Shown: in pieces, positions 29,335 through 41,402 of the stretch
Numbering within the stretch: the stretch's first letter is position 1
Layout of the letters: each line of letters starts with the position of its first letter
Origin: a bacterium
GTDB lineage: Bacteria > Bacillota > Bacilli > Lactobacillales > Streptococcaceae
Assembly: GCA_905221095.1 (NCBI GenBank)
Contig: CAJNBV010000010.1
Location: 1-64,000, forward strand
DNA: 64,000 bases
Reading direction: 5' to 3'
Program-made: the position numbers and the translations under genes
Notes under the pieces: model-generated
Told to the model about the DNA's origin: nothing
Databases searched by the model: none
The model's input: only the letters and a program-made list of their open reading frames with translations

Positions 29335-29505
29335 TTGTCTCTATTATTTGTTATTTTAAATTTATCTATTTTGTACAAGATCTATTCTTTGAGGCGGGAG
29401 AAATCGAAATACTTGATTTATACGGCCTATATCATATTTGGGGTAAATGTAATATATGGTATTCAATGGTTATTAAGAGAACTGATTTCAACTAATTCCC
29501 CTTAA
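29335..29505 (+). CDS. Possible 56-residue membrane protein (or 3' remnant)
   Basis: A frame from TTG (29335), seven bases after GGAG, reads as a credible membrane protein: a hydrophobic helix, then YKIYSLRREKSKYLIY and a second helix ending in WLLRELIST. The composition is more protein-like than the longer overlapping frame at 29283-29495, which I discount. It could also be the decayed end of a longer gene, because the frame is closed by TGA just upstream. It ends 20 bp before a terminator. Confidence 0.4.
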   Translation: MSLLFVILNLSILYKIYSLRREKSKYLIYTAYIIFGVNVIYGIQWLLRELISTNSP

Positions 29506-29524
29506 TGTGTATGGAAACTATAAC

Positions 29525-29571
29525 AAAACGCATAAGATTAAGGTTTTGAGCACCTGTTCTTATGCGTTTTT
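29525..29571 (+). terminator. Terminator (works in both directions)
   Basis: AAAACGCATAAGA pairs with TCTTATGCGTTTT around a 20-base loop. Confidence 0.8.
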
Positions 29572-29619
29572 GTAATATTGAGGATTTTCAGTAAGTTTTC
29601 TACCTTTGCGAAGTCTAGT

Positions 29620-30468
29620 TTAGAATACTTTCCCAACCAGAATCTCAGCCTCAATAGTAATCTCTGTCAGTTGGCTCCAGTCAATCTTAGTCTGGTCGAT
29701 GTGAAAGAGAAGGGGTGTCATACTGAGTAGGGCTTGGAGTTGTTCTGCTGTGATAGTCTTAGTCAGAGAGGCCGTTTGGCTAGATAGGATGGTAAAGTGT
29801 TCTTGGAAATGATTTTTGATATCTTGATTAGAATAATCCTTGTTTGTCAGCTGGTCCTGTACCCTTTGACGGATTTCTTTGAGGTGATTTTCAGTTGGGA
29901 TAACCTTTATCAGGATACCGTCTTTGGATAAAACGCGACGAAATTCTCCATAGTTAGCAGGCGAAAAGATATCAAGTAGAATATCCATGCTGGCGTCTTT
30001 TATAGGAAGACGAGATAGGTCACCAACGAACCAATTGACTGCCCAGTTAGGTTCGCTCTTGGCAGCGATTTGGACGGAATCTTTGGAGATATCAAATGCA
30101 TAGAAGGTTTTGCCAGGATGACTTTCTTGGAGTTTACGAGAGTAGAAACCTTCGCCACAACCAATATCCAAGACTGTTTTGGCACTTTCTGAGCTTGAAA
30201 GTAAATTTGAGATGGCTTCTAAAATAGCTTGGTAAAAGCCGGCTTCTAGGATTTGTTGACGGTTTTGAAAGTTTTCCTTGTCATAGTTGGCAGATTGCTT
30301 GATTTGAGGTGCCAGATTGACATAGCCAAATTTAGCCAAGTCGAAAGAATGGCGATTGTTACATTTGAGACTGCTCTCTACCAGAGTCAGATTTTCTTGG
30401 CAGATAGGACAGGCAAAGGCAGTCGCAGCAGCGAAGCGCTGAAGTTTGGGTTTGAGGTTTGTATTCAT
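29620..30468 (-). CDS. rlmA: 23S rRNA (guanine-N1) methyltransferase RlmA-type
   Basis: 282 residues. N-terminal zinc site CPIC (about 20-23) with a second Cys/His pair in CNNRHSFD, followed by a Rossmann SAM domain with motif I VLDIGCGEGFYSRKL (about 98-112). Gram-positive members (RlmA-II/TlrB) methylate G748 in helix 35 of 23S rRNA, near the macrolide site. Single gene on the minus strand. Confidence 0.9.
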   Translation of the reverse strand: MNTNLKPKLQRFAAATAFACPICQENLTLVESSLKCNNRHSFDLAKFGYVNLAPQIKQSANYDKENFQNRQQILEAGFYQAILEAISNLLSSSESAKTVLDIGCGEGFYSRKLQESHPGKTFYAFDISKDSVQIAAKSEPNWAVNWFVGDLSRLPIKDASMDILLDIFSPANYGEFRRVLSKDGILIKVIPTENHLKEIRQRVQDQLTNKDYSNQDIKNHFQEHFTILSSQTASLTKTITAEQLQALLSMTPLLFHIDQTKIDWSQLTEITIEAEILVGKVF

Positions 30469-30546
30469 AGTTTAAGTGTATCAAAAGAGGCAAGTGAAAG
30501 CAACTTTAGGAGTAAGTAGATGGGAGATTCAGTAGAAATAAAACTA

Positions 30547-30652
30547 ATACTCTTCGAAAATCAAATTCAAACCACGTCAACGTCGCCTTGCCGTACTCAA
30601 GTATAGCCTGCGGCTAGTTTCCTAGTTTGCTCTTTGATTTTCATTGAGTATA
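30547..30652 (+). repeat. BOX element, A-C form without boxB
   Basis: ATACTCTTCG...GTCGCCTTGCCGTACTC...GCGGCTAGTTTCCTAG...GAGTATA, nearly the same as the copy at 28733. Lies between rlmA and the ctpC operon, not at a stop codon. Confidence 0.93.
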
Positions 30653-30675
30653 ATTCTCCAATTTATAAAATGAAA

Positions 30676-30704
30676 TTGCTTTTATATCTAAATTGCTATA
30701 TAAT
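30676..30704 (+). promoter_or_regulatory. Promoter of the ctpC operon
   Basis: -35 TTGCTT (30676-30681), 17-bp spacer, -10 TATAAT (30699-30704). Confidence 0.7.
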
Positions 30705-30725
30705 AATTATAAGGAGGAAATAAGT

Positions 30726-31004
30726 ATGTTAAAAGAAGTATTAACCGTTGCAAAAGTTGCGAAAAAATCTTCATTATTTTTGGGTGGTGTCGCATTTGGT
30801 ACCCTTGGTTTGAAAATCTTAGCAAGTAAGGAAGCTAAAAAAGGTTATTCTAAAGCTTTGGCTAAGGCTTACAAGTTAAAAGACGAGCTAGATGCATCTG
30901 TTTCTGTTGTGAAACAACATGGAGACGATGTTTTGCAAGATGCCAAATATTTGTACGAGCAAGAGAAAAAAGAAGAGCAATTAGATAGCCTTATAGGAGA
31001 ATAA
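30726..31004 (+). CDS. Small DUF6110-like protein, partner of CtpC
   Basis: 92 residues from MLKEVLTVAK, after AAGGAGG. A short glycine-rich hydrophobic stretch (SLFLGGVAFGTLGLKIL, about 15-31) then a charged helical tail (AKAYKLKDELDAS...EQEKKEEQ). It looks like a membrane-associated accessory. Two bases from the P-type ATPase gene and co-transcribed with it. Confidence 0.75.
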   Translation: MLKEVLTVAKVAKKSSLFLGGVAFGTLGLKILASKEAKKGYSKALAKAYKLKDELDASVSVVKQHGDDVLQDAKYLYEQEKKEEQLDSLIGE

Positions 31005-31005
31005 T

Positions 31006-33069
31006 ATGTCTTTTAAAGTGCTATATAGAGGATATCAACATATCCGACTATCATCTTCTTTTTCACTTACCTTGGATATTCAAGACTATCTTCGTTCCTT
31101 GGCGAGAGATGAGAAGGGAATTGAGTCTATCCAGTTTTACATGGATCAACAGCACTTTACCCTACGTATAAAAGAAGGCTTCTCTGTATTAGACAATGCA
31201 GAAGCCTTTTTAAAAAGAATTGATAAAGGGAAAGTTTCTGAGTTGATGACTCTTCCTGTTCGTAGAGAAGAGAGTGCCTATTCTATCGTTTCAGGTGCAG
31301 CGATTAAGCGTGTGCTTTTTCGTAGTCTTGTGCCGTCTCCTATTCGCTATATATGGACTTGTTATCAGGCTTTTGGCTATGTTAAAGAAGCCTATCAAAC
31401 ACTAGCGCGTAAGGAGCTAACGATGGAAGTCTTGGACTGTTCGGCTATTTTATTGTCTTTGTTTATGAACCAATCCAAGACTGCCAGCAACATCATGTTT
31501 ATGCTTGATTTGGGGAATCATTTAGATCAGTGGTCCTTGAAAAAAACTGCAACAGATTTAGAACAAAGCCTTCTTGCAAAAGAAAGCGATGTATTCTTGG
31601 TACAGGGCGATACGGTCGTTAGTATCAAGAGTTCCGATGTTCAAATAGGAGATGTCTTGGTCCTATCTCAAGGAAATGAAATTCTGTTTGATGGACAAGT
31701 AGTTTCAGGTTTAGGTATGGTCAACGAAAGTTCCTTGACGGGAGAGAGTTTTCCAGTTGAAAAAAGAGAGTCTGATTTGGTTTGTGCAAACACAGTCTTG
31801 GAGACTGGGGAGCTACGCATTCGTGTAACCGATAATCAGATGAACAGCCGTATTTTACAGCTGATTGAGTTGATGAAGAAATCTGAAGAAAACAAGAAAA
31901 CGAAACAACGCTATTTCATCAAGATGGCGGACAAGGTCGTCAAATATAATTTCTTGGGGGCTGGGCTGACTTACCTATTGACAGGTTCTTTTTCTAAGGC
32001 TATTTCATTCCTATTGGTTGATTTCTCCTGCGCTTTGAAAATCTCTACTCCTGTAGCTTATTTGACAGCTATCAAAGAAGGGTTGAACCGTGAAATGGTG
32101 ATTAAGGATGGAGATGTTCTAGAGAAATATCTGGAAGTTGATACTTTCTTGTTTGATAAGACAGGAACAATCACAACTAGCTATCCTATAGTTGAAAAGG
32201 TGTTACCTTTTGGGGACTATAGCGAGGAAGATATTCTCAGAATCAGTGCCTGTCTTGAGGAACACATTTATCATCCTATTGCTAATGCCATTGTCAAACA
32301 AGCCGAGATAGAGGGGATTGAACATGAGGAAATGCATGGGAAACTCCAATATATCGCAAGTAAGGGAATTAAGTCACATATTGATGGCCAACCAGTTCTT
32401 ATTGGGAATTATGTCTTGATGCAGGATGAGCAGATTCACATTAGTTTGGAACAACATGCTTTGATTGAAGAGCACAAGAATCACTACAATCTCTTATTTT
32501 TAGCCTACCAGAATGAATTGATTGGAATGTTCTGCATTCATACTCCTTTGAGAAAAGAAGCAAAAGCAGCCTTGGAGAAACTTAAGGCACAAGGGAAAAA
32601 ATTGATTCTGGCAACAGGGGACACCTTGGTTAGAACAGAGGAATTAGTCAAAGATTTGCCCTTTGATCAGGTCTATACAGACTTGAAACCTGATGGGAAA
32701 TTTGAGTTAGTAGAGGAACTGCAGAAAGCAGGTCACACTATTTTGATGGTTGGAGATGGATTGAATGACTCGGCGGCTCTAACCCTATCAGATATCGGTG
32801 TGGTGATGAATGAGAGTGCAGATATTTCTAAGCAGATGAGTGATATCTTATTGTTAGATAATCGCTTGGATTTCTTCCAAGAGTTGGATTCGCTATCATC
32901 ATCTTTGCAAACACTCATCAAGAAGAATATTCAAGATACCGTTGTCGTAAATAGTAGTTTGATTGGCTTTGGCTTGTTTAATTGGCTCAGTCCTTCAAAT
33001 CTCTCTATCTTACATAATCTAACAACCTTGCGCATTGTCCTGCGTAGTCTGTCTATTAAAAATAGATAG
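31006..33069 (+). CDS. ctpC: P1B-type metal cation-transporting ATPase
   Basis: 687 residues. Actuator-domain motif SSLTGES (about 244-250), phosphorylation motif DKTGT with D384, hinge motif MVGDGLNDSAAL (about 581-592). The transmembrane metal site reads SCALK with C342, an unusual variant of the CPx motif; the CtpC group of P1B ATPases moves transition metals, manganese in mycobacteria. No classical N-terminal CxxC metal-binding domain. Metal cannot be fixed from the sequence. Confidence 0.87.
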   Translation: MSFKVLYRGYQHIRLSSSFSLTLDIQDYLRSLARDEKGIESIQFYMDQQHFTLRIKEGFSVLDNAEAFLKRIDKGKVSELMTLPVRREESAYSIVSGAAIKRVLFRSLVPSPIRYIWTCYQAFGYVKEAYQTLARKELTMEVLDCSAILLSLFMNQSKTASNIMFMLDLGNHLDQWSLKKTATDLEQSLLAKESDVFLVQGDTVVSIKSSDVQIGDVLVLSQGNEILFDGQVVSGLGMVNESSLTGESFPVEKRESDLVCANTVLETGELRIRVTDNQMNSRILQLIELMKKSEENKKTKQRYFIKMADKVVKYNFLGAGLTYLLTGSFSKAISFLLVDFSCALKISTPVAYLTAIKEGLNREMVIKDGDVLEKYLEVDTFLFDKTGTITTSYPIVEKVLPFGDYSEEDILRISACLEEHIYHPIANAIVKQAEIEGIEHEEMHGKLQYIASKGIKSHIDGQPVLIGNYVLMQDEQIHISLEQHALIEEHKNHYNLLFLAYQNELIGMFCIHTPLRKEAKAALEKLKAQGKKLILATGDTLVRTEELVKDLPFDQVYTDLKPDGKFELVEELQKAGHTILMVGDGLNDSAALTLSDIGVVMNESADISKQMSDILLLDNRLDFFQELDSLSSSLQTLIKKNIQDTVVVNSSLIGFGLFNWLSPSNLSILHNLTTLRIVLRSLSIKNR

Positions 33070-33087
33070 ATGATAGTTATTAACAGC

Positions 33088-33125
33088 AAAAAGGAGTTAC
33101 CTTTCTCGAGGTTAACTCCTTTGTT
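33088..33125. terminator. Bidirectional terminator between ctpC and tyrS
   Basis: AAAGGAGTTA/TAACTCCTTT stem extended by CCT/AGG. Confidence 0.85.
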
Positions 33126-33146
33126 TATAGGTAAATGTTGAACAGT

Positions 33147-34403
33147 TTAGTAAGTCAATACAAAGTATTTTTTCTTACCACGACGGATAACAGTCAGTTC
33201 GTTTTCTAACTTATCTGCGTCACTCAAGACATAGTCAAGGTCTTGGATACGGTCGCCGTTTACGTAGATAGCTCCGTTTTGGACATCTTCACGGGCTTGG
33301 CGTTTTGAGTTCACCACACCAGATGAAACGAGCAGTTCCACGATATTGTGGTTTTCGTCTGCTTGAACTTGGTAGTTTGGTACTCCACGAAGTCCTTGTT
33401 TGAGTTCTTTGACAGAAAGGTTTTTGATGTTTCCTGCAAAGAGTTGCTCAGTGATGTTAAGAGCTTCTTTGTAGGCTTCTTCGCCGTGAACAAGTGTGAC
33501 AACTTCACGAGCCAAGACTTTTTGAGCTAAGCGTTCGTGTGGAGCTGCTTCAAATTGTTTGCGGATGTCTTCAATCTCCGCAAGTGACAAGAAAGTGAAG
33601 ATTTTCAAGAAGCGAACAGCGTCTGCGTCCATAACGTTCATCCAGAATTGGTACATTTCGTATGGAGAAGTCTTTTCAGGATTGAGCCAGACTGCGTTTC
33701 CTTCTGATTTACCAAATTTCTTACCAGTTGCATCTGTAATCAATGGAACTGTGATAACGTGACCAGTCTTGTCAGACTTACGACGAAGCAATTCGGTACC
33801 AGCTGTCATATTTCCCCATTGGTCAGAACCGCCGATTTGTAGCGTTACGTTGTGGTCTTGGTTAAGGACGAAGAAGTCGTAACCTTGCATGATTTGGTAG
33901 GCAAACTCAGTGTAAGAAATTCCTGTTTCTATGCGTTTTTTAACAGATTCTTTACTCATCATGTAGTTGACAGTAAAGTATTTTCCGATATCACGGAGGA
34001 AGTCAATGAAGCTGATGCTGCCAAACCAGTCGTAGTTGTTGACCATGACAGCTTTGTTTTCACCATTTTCAAAGTCAAGAAAACGAGAAAGTTGTCCTTG
34101 GATAGACTTGACCCAGCCATCTACTGTGTCTTTTGTTTGGAGACTACGTTCAGCATCTTTGAAGGACGGATCTCCGATGAGACCTGTAGCACCGCCAACG
34201 AGCGCATAAGGTTTGTGACCTGCTAGTTGCAAGCGACGACTTGTCAAGATTGCGACAAGGTGGCCTAGGTGAAGGCTGTCAGCAGTTGGATCGTAGCCAG
34301 TATAATAAGAAACTTGACCTTCTTCTAGGGCTTTACGCAAAGCTTCTTCATCAGTCGTTTGAAAAATCAAACCACGCTCTTTTAGCTCATCAAAAATGTG
34401 CAT
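33147..34403 (-). CDS. tyrS: Tyrosyl-tRNA synthetase
   Basis: 418 residues, class I enzyme. HIGH-like motif SLHLGHL (about 44-50), KMSKS-like KFGKSEGN (about 230-237), C-terminal S4 RNA-binding domain (about 350-415, [20 protein letters not shown]). Charges tRNA-Tyr. Start ATG follows AAAAGGAG. The 5' region is short, with no T-box. Minus strand, divergent from pbp1b. Confidence 0.97.
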   Translation of the reverse strand: MHIFDELKERGLIFQTTDEEALRKALEEGQVSYYTGYDPTADSLHLGHLVAILTSRRLQLAGHKPYALVGGATGLIGDPSFKDAERSLQTKDTVDGWVKSIQGQLSRFLDFENGENKAVMVNNYDWFGSISFIDFLRDIGKYFTVNYMMSKESVKKRIETGISYTEFAYQIMQGYDFFVLNQDHNVTLQIGGSDQWGNMTAGTELLRRKSDKTGHVITVPLITDATGKKFGKSEGNAVWLNPEKTSPYEMYQFWMNVMDADAVRFLKIFTFLSLAEIEDIRKQFEAAPHERLAQKVLAREVVTLVHGEEAYKEALNITEQLFAGNIKNLSVKELKQGLRGVPNYQVQADENHNIVELLVSSGVVNSKRQAREDVQNGAIYVNGDRIQDLDYVLSDADKLENELTVIRRGKKKYFVLTY

Positions 34404-34502
34404 GTGTCTTTTCTCCTTTTTAAAATTATTGTTTCTAACTATTGTATCACAAACTTGGGCAATAGCCTAGCAGAATAGGGAAGAAAGTGGCTATTTTATT
34501 GA

Positions 34503-37010
<2,508 letters not shown>

Positions 37011-37032
37011 GTTCTATGAACTGTGCTAAATG

Positions 37033-37067
37033 AAGTGGCTAATCAATTGATTGCCACTTTTTTCTTT
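37033..37067 (+). terminator. Terminator of pbp1b
   Basis: AAGTGGC/GCCACTT stem closing an inner AATCAATTGATT palindrome, then TTTT. Confidence 0.8.
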
Positions 37068-37092
37068 TGTCCTTTCGTGTTACAATAAAGGT

Positions 37093-38004
37093 ATGAATCA
37101 GTATCAGAAAAAGATTGTTAAAGGAACCATTTATTCGCTTCTATCCGGCTTAATCTGGGGAATCTGTGGAATTTTAGGAGAGTATTTCTTTACTCATTAT
37201 CAGGTGTCCTCTGGCTGGATTACCTCTATGCGTTTGACACTGGCAGGAAGTCTTGTACTCATTTGGTCTGCAATGCAATTAAAATCACAAGTGTTAGATA
37301 TCTGGCGAGACAAGAAAAATTATCTGTCCTTTCTAGCCTATGCTATTTTGGGAATTTTCTCAGTCCAGTATTTTTTCTATCTCTGCGTAGAATACTCAAA
37401 TGCGGCGACAGCAACTATTTTACAGTTTATTAGTCCAGTTTTTATCCTCTTTTACAATCGTTTAGTTTATCACAAACGAGCCTCAAAAAGCGCTATTTTC
37501 TATGTTTTGGTTGCCATGCTGGGTGTTGGCTTGATGGCGACAAAAGGCGATCTCTCTCAGTTATCTATGACGCCACTAGCCCTTGTGACGGGTTTGCTGA
37601 GTGCCATGGGAGTTATGTTTAATGTTATCCTGCCCCAACCTTTTGCGAAGCGATATGGTTTTGTTCCCACGGTTGGGTGGGGAATGATTTTGGCAGGTTT
37701 ATTTAGCAATGTTCTCTCGCCGGTTTATCAGCTTTCCTTTACTCCTGATATTTGGAGTATCTTGATTTGCCTTATTATCGCTTTCTTTGGGACGGCTTTT
37801 GCCTTTTTCATTTCCATGAAGGCAGTGTCCTTGGTTTCTCCCTTGGTGGTTTCTGTCATTAGTGCCAGTGAACCTCTCTCCTCTGCTCTCTTGAGTGTTT
37901 TGTTTTTAGGATTGGTGGTGGATTGGTCCCTTCTTCTAGCTATGGTCCTGATTATTTTACCCATGATTTTCCTATCAATAGAAGAAGCGAAAGAAAGTGA
38001 ATAA
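37093..38004 (+). CDS. EamA/DMT-family transporter
   Basis: 303 residues from MNQYQKKIVK, ten membrane helices arranged as two EamA repeats (about 13-138 and 156-290). Members export amino acids, nucleotides or drugs; substrate unknown here. The start was chosen because an earlier in-frame ATG lies in the pbp1b terminator. No strong ribosome site (AAAGGT) is seen. Confidence 0.85.
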   Translation: MNQYQKKIVKGTIYSLLSGLIWGICGILGEYFFTHYQVSSGWITSMRLTLAGSLVLIWSAMQLKSQVLDIWRDKKNYLSFLAYAILGIFSVQYFFYLCVEYSNAATATILQFISPVFILFYNRLVYHKRASKSAIFYVLVAMLGVGLMATKGDLSQLSMTPLALVTGLLSAMGVMFNVILPQPFAKRYGFVPTVGWGMILAGLFSNVLSPVYQLSFTPDIWSILICLIIAFFGTAFAFFISMKAVSLVSPLVVSVISASEPLSSALLSVLFLGLVVDWSLLLAMVLIILPMIFLSIEEAKESE

Positions 38005-38033
38005 AAAGTCTTTTCTTAATTCTAAAAGTGTGC

Positions 38034-38193
38034 TATACTAGAATAGTCAATAAAACACGGGGAGATAGTTGTGAAGAGTGTTTTTAGGTTGTATCGGTAG
38101 GGGCTTGCTTTTACCGACAGCACGTTTTATCTCACATCCCTAAAAATCATACCTAAAAACAAACAAAAAGGCTTCAAATTTGAGGCCTTTTTT
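38034..38193 (+). ncRNA. Structured leader RNA or small RNA ending in a terminator, upstream of dapH
   Basis: An extended -10 box (TGCTATACT, -10 at 38034-38039) would start RNA near 38046. The transcript can fold: GAGATA (38062-38067) with TATCTC (38128-38133), TCGGTA (38094-38099) with TACCGA (38112-38117), and GTTTTTAGGT (38080-38089) with ACCTAAAAAC (38151-38160). TTTTTAGG can pair instead with CCTAAAAA at 38139-38146. A strong terminator hairpin follows (38165-38193). It carries no obvious reading frame. It may be a free small RNA or an attenuator of dapH, 40 bp downstream. I could not match it to a known family with confidence. Confidence 0.55.
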
Positions 38194-38232
38194 GGTAGAA
38201 TAGGTATCATTAAAATGAACTAGGAGGCGCCT

Positions 38233-38931
38233 ATGACTGCTACAAAAATGAACGCACAAGAAATTATCCAATTTATCGCCAATGCTGAAAAGAAAACCAG
38301 TGTGAAAGTAACATTTGAAGGACAACTCGCAACTGCTGTACCAAGCTCTGTTGTCAAACTAGGGAATGTCTTATTCGGAGACTGGAAGGACGTATCTCCT
38401 CTTCTCGATGGCTTGGTAGAAAATCAAGACTATGTTGTTGAGCAAGACGCTCGTAATTCAGCAGTTCCTTTGCTAGATAAACGTGCTATCAACGCTCGTA
38501 TCGAGCCAGGTGCGATTATCCGTGATCAGGTAGAAATTGGTGATAATGCTGTTATCATGATGGGAGCTGTTATCAATATCGGTGCTGAAATCGGTGCAGG
38601 AACCATGATTGACATGGGTGCTATCCTTGGTGGCCGTGCTATCGTTGGGAAAAACAGCCACGTTGGTGCAGGTGCAGTTTTGGCAGGTGTGATTGAGCCA
38701 GCTAGTGCTGAACCAGTTCGTGTCGGAGATAATGTTCTTATCGGTGCCAATGCAGTGGTTATCGAAGGAGTCCAAATCGGTAGTGGTTCAGTTGTCGCTG
38801 CAGGAGCTATCGTTACCCAAGATGTCCCAGAAAACGTTGTCGTAGCAGGTGTTCCAGCTCGTATCATCAAAGAGATTGATGCCCAAACTCAACAAAAAAC
38901 AGCGCTAGAAGATGCGCTTCGTACCTTGTAA
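38233..38931 (+). CDS. dapH: 2,3,4,5-tetrahydropyridine-2,6-dicarboxylate N-acetyltransferase
   Basis: 232 residues. N-terminal alpha/beta region (1-85), then a left-handed beta helix of hexapeptide repeats (about 88-205, such as [20 protein letters not shown]). Transfers acetyl from acetyl-CoA in the acetylated branch of lysine/diaminopimelate synthesis. Ribosome site AGGAGG, start ATG 38233. The deacetylase of the same branch is the next gene, so the pair forms a pathway unit. Confidence 0.96.
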   Translation: MTATKMNAQEIIQFIANAEKKTSVKVTFEGQLATAVPSSVVKLGNVLFGDWKDVSPLLDGLVENQDYVVEQDARNSAVPLLDKRAINARIEPGAIIRDQVEIGDNAVIMMGAVINIGAEIGAGTMIDMGAILGGRAIVGKNSHVGAGAVLAGVIEPASAEPVRVGDNVLIGANAVVIEGVQIGSGSVVAAGAIVTQDVPENVVVAGVPARIIKEIDAQTQQKTALEDALRTL

Positions 38932-38943
38932 TTGTAAAAGTAA

Positions 38944-38978
38944 AAAAGAGGCGGAACCCTTTTTCCAGCCTCTTTCTG
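38944..38978 (+). terminator. Hairpin between dapH and the deacetylase gene
   Basis: AAGAGGC/GCCTCTT stem, then TTCTG; a weak T run suggests partial read-through to the next gene 20 bp on. Confidence 0.65.
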
Positions 38979-38998
38979 CTATATCGGAGGATAGATAG

Positions 38999-40129
38999 AT
39001 GTTAGATTTGATTCAGACTAGACGAGATTTGCACCAGATTCCAGAGATTGGCTTGGAGGAGTTCAAGACTCATGCTTATTTGCTGGATGTGATTGAGAAA
39101 TTGACTGCGGGCAAGGATTTTGTCCAAGTTCGTACTTGGCGGACAGGTATTTTGGTTTATTTGCAGGGAAGTAAGCCAGAGCGAACCATTGGTTGGAGAA
39201 CAGATATTGATGGCCTACCTATCGTCGAACAAACAGGACTGTCTTTCGCTTCTCAACATCAAGGTCGCATGCACGCTTGTGGACATGATTTCCACATGAC
39301 CATTGCCTTAGGGTGTCTCGAGCGTGCACTGGAGGAGCAACCCAAGAACAATCTGCTCTTCCTTTTTCAGCCTGCTGAAGAAAATGAAGCTGGTGGCATG
39401 CTCATGTATGAAGATGGTGCTTTTGGGGACTGGCTACCAGACCAATTTTATGGCCTTCATGTTCGCCCAGATCTGAAGGTTGGACAGATTGCAACCAATA
39501 CTCATACACTTTTTGCAGGAACCTGTGAGGTGAAGATTCGTTTCAAAGGAAAAGGGGGCCATGCAGCCTTTCCGCATGAAGCCAATGACGCTTTGGTAGC
39601 GGCTAGTTACTTTGTGACCCAGGTGCAGTCAGTGGTCAGCCGCAATGTCAACCCAATCGAGGGAGCGGTGGTGACCTTTGGCCTTTTCCAAGCTGGAACC
39701 ACTAACAATGTCATCACAGACACAGCCTTTTTGCATGGAACCATTCGTGCCTTGACACAGGACATGAGCTTCTTGGTGCAAAAGAGGGTCAAAACAGTTG
39801 CAGAAGGCGTTGCAGCTGCCTTTGATATGGAAGTCGAAGTCGAACTTAAACAAGGGGGCTACTTGCCTGTTGAGAACCATCCAGCCTTGGCGCGTGAACT
39901 GATGGACTTCTTTGAAGAAAAAGAGGGAATCGAGTTGATTGATATCGAACCTGCTATGACAGGCGAGGACTTTGGTTATCTCCTTTCAAAGGTTGATGGT
40001 GTTATGTTTTGGCTGGGTATTGATAGTCCCTACGCCCTTCATCACCCTCAGATGACTCCTAAGGAAGAGGCTTTAGCTATTGGGGTTGATGCGGTTTCTA
40101 GTTTCCTGAAAAAGAAGGCAGCAGAGTAG
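38999..40129 (+). CDS. N-acetyl-diaminopimelate deacetylase (M20 family)
   Basis: 376 residues, M20D metallopeptidase fold. Metal-site motifs HACGHDFH (about 93-100) and EENEAGG (about 128-134), a lid domain (about 175-290), and a C-terminal HHP motif. By position after dapH it should remove acetyl from N-acetyl-LL-diaminopimelate. General amidohydrolase activity cannot be excluded. Start ATG after CGGAGGATAG. Confidence 0.92.
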   Translation: MLDLIQTRRDLHQIPEIGLEEFKTHAYLLDVIEKLTAGKDFVQVRTWRTGILVYLQGSKPERTIGWRTDIDGLPIVEQTGLSFASQHQGRMHACGHDFHMTIALGCLERALEEQPKNNLLFLFQPAEENEAGGMLMYEDGAFGDWLPDQFYGLHVRPDLKVGQIATNTHTLFAGTCEVKIRFKGKGGHAAFPHEANDALVAASYFVTQVQSVVSRNVNPIEGAVVTFGLFQAGTTNNVITDTAFLHGTIRALTQDMSFLVQKRVKTVAEGVAAAFDMEVEVELKQGGYLPVENHPALARELMDFFEEKEGIELIDIEPAMTGEDFGYLLSKVDGVMFWLGIDSPYALHHPQMTPKEEALAIGVDAVSSFLKKKAAE

Positions 40130-40140
40130 AGGATTTGTCT

Positions 40141-40680
40141 ATGAAAGCAGAACTACGTAAGCAAGTCTTGCAAGAAATGAAGGCTATCCCTCGAGAGCAA
40201 AAACAGGCTATGGATCGAGCTTTAACCGAGCGATTTTTAAAGCATCCCTTTTACAATGAGGCCAAGGTTATCGCAACCTATCTCTCTTTTCCTCATGAAT
40301 TTCAAACGCAGGAACTGATTGAGCAGGCGCTGAGGGATGGCAAGAAGGTCCTGATACCCAAAACCTATCCCAAGGGGCGCATGGACTTTGTGGTCTATGA
40401 TCCGCAACAACTGGTCAAAACTTCCTTTGGTTTACTGGAGCCACAGGGAGATTTGGAAGTGGTGGATGCCTCTCAGATTGATTTGATTCATGTTCCAGGA
40501 CTGGCTTTTACAATGGAAGGCTACCGGATTGGCTACGGCGGAGGCTATTATGACCGCTATCTGAAACATTTTACTGGTCATACTTTGAGTCCGGTTTATC
40601 CTTGTCAAATTCAGGACTTTATGCCTGAAGATCATGATATTCCTGTTCAGGAGGTTTTGATTGATGAAGGAAATCTTTGA
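40141..40680 (+). CDS. 5-formyltetrahydrofolate cyclo-ligase
   Basis: 179 residues from MKAELRKQVL. ATP-binding motif GYGGGYYDRYL (about 134-144) and the LIHVPGLAFT strand identify the family. It converts 5-formyl-THF to methenyl-THF with ATP. It starts 11 bp after the deacetylase gene and overlaps the rhomboid gene by 17 bp. Confidence 0.94.
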   Translation: MKAELRKQVLQEMKAIPREQKQAMDRALTERFLKHPFYNEAKVIATYLSFPHEFQTQELIEQALRDGKKVLIPKTYPKGRMDFVVYDPQQLVKTSFGLLEPQGDLEVVDASQIDLIHVPGLAFTMEGYRIGYGGGYYDRYLKHFTGHTLSPVYPCQIQDFMPEDHDIPVQEVLIDEGNL

Positions 40681-41341
40681 TAGGCGTTACCCTGTGACGA
40701 GTTTCTTCCTCTTAGTGACGGCCTTGGTATTTCTACTAATGTTGGTGACCACAGGTGGAAACTTTTACAGGGCAGATACCTTATTTCGATTTGGAGCCAT
40801 GTACGGACCTGCCATTCGTCTCTTTCCTGAGCAGATTTGGCGTCTCTTTTCGGCTATTTTTGTTCATATTGGGTGGGAGCATTTCATAGTTAATATGCTT
40901 TCGCTTTATTATCTTGGTAGGCAGGTAGAGGAGATTTTCGGTTCTAAGCAGTTTTTCTTTCTCTATCTCTTATCAGGAATGATGGGCAATCTCTTTGTTT
41001 TTGAGTTTAGTTCTAAATCCATAGCGGCAGGTGCATCCACCTCTCTTTATGGTCTTTTTGCCGCGATTATCATTCTTCGCTATGCTACGCGTAATCCTTA
41101 TATCCAACAGCTAGGGCAATCTTATCTGACACTTTTTGTGGTTAACATTATTGGAAGTGTTCTGATTCCAGGAATCAGTCTAGCAGGCCATATCGGAGGC
41201 GCAGTAGGTGGCGCATTTCTAGCAGTTATCTTTCCAGTTAGAGGAGAAAGACGGATGTATAGCGCTAGTCAGAGACTGGTAGCGTTAGTGTTGTTCGTAG
41301 GACTCGCAGTTTTTCTTTTCTACAAGGGAATGGGGTTGTGA
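40664..41341 (+). CDS. Rhomboid-family intramembrane serine protease
   Basis: 225 residues from MKEIFDRRYP, chosen for AGGAGG nine bases upstream. Six to seven membrane helices; catalytic serine in GASTSLYGL and histidine in AGHIGGAVGG, plus the conserved HIGWEHFIVNM loop motif. Cleaves single-pass membrane proteins. Its end borders the terminator that also closes the CRISPR array from the other side. Confidence 0.95.
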   Translation: MKEIFDRRYPVTSFFLLVTALVFLLMLVTTGGNFYRADTLFRFGAMYGPAIRLFPEQIWRLFSAIFVHIGWEHFIVNMLSLYYLGRQVEEIFGSKQFFFLYLLSGMMGNLFVFEFSSKSIAAGASTSLYGLFAAIIILRYATRNPYIQQLGQSYLTLFVVNIIGSVLIPGISLAGHIGGAVGGAFLAVIFPVRGERRMYSASQRLVALVLFVGLAVFLFYKGMGL

Positions 41342-41368
41342 CGACTAATATGTAAACTTGAATAAGAA

Positions 41369-41397
41369 AAAAGCTACTTAAAAAATGAGTAGCTTTT
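41369..41397. terminator. Bidirectional terminator between rhomboid gene and CRISPR array
   Basis: AAAAGCTACT/AGTAGCTTTT with a nine-base loop. Confidence 0.8.
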
Positions 41398-41402
41398 AAT
41401 GT

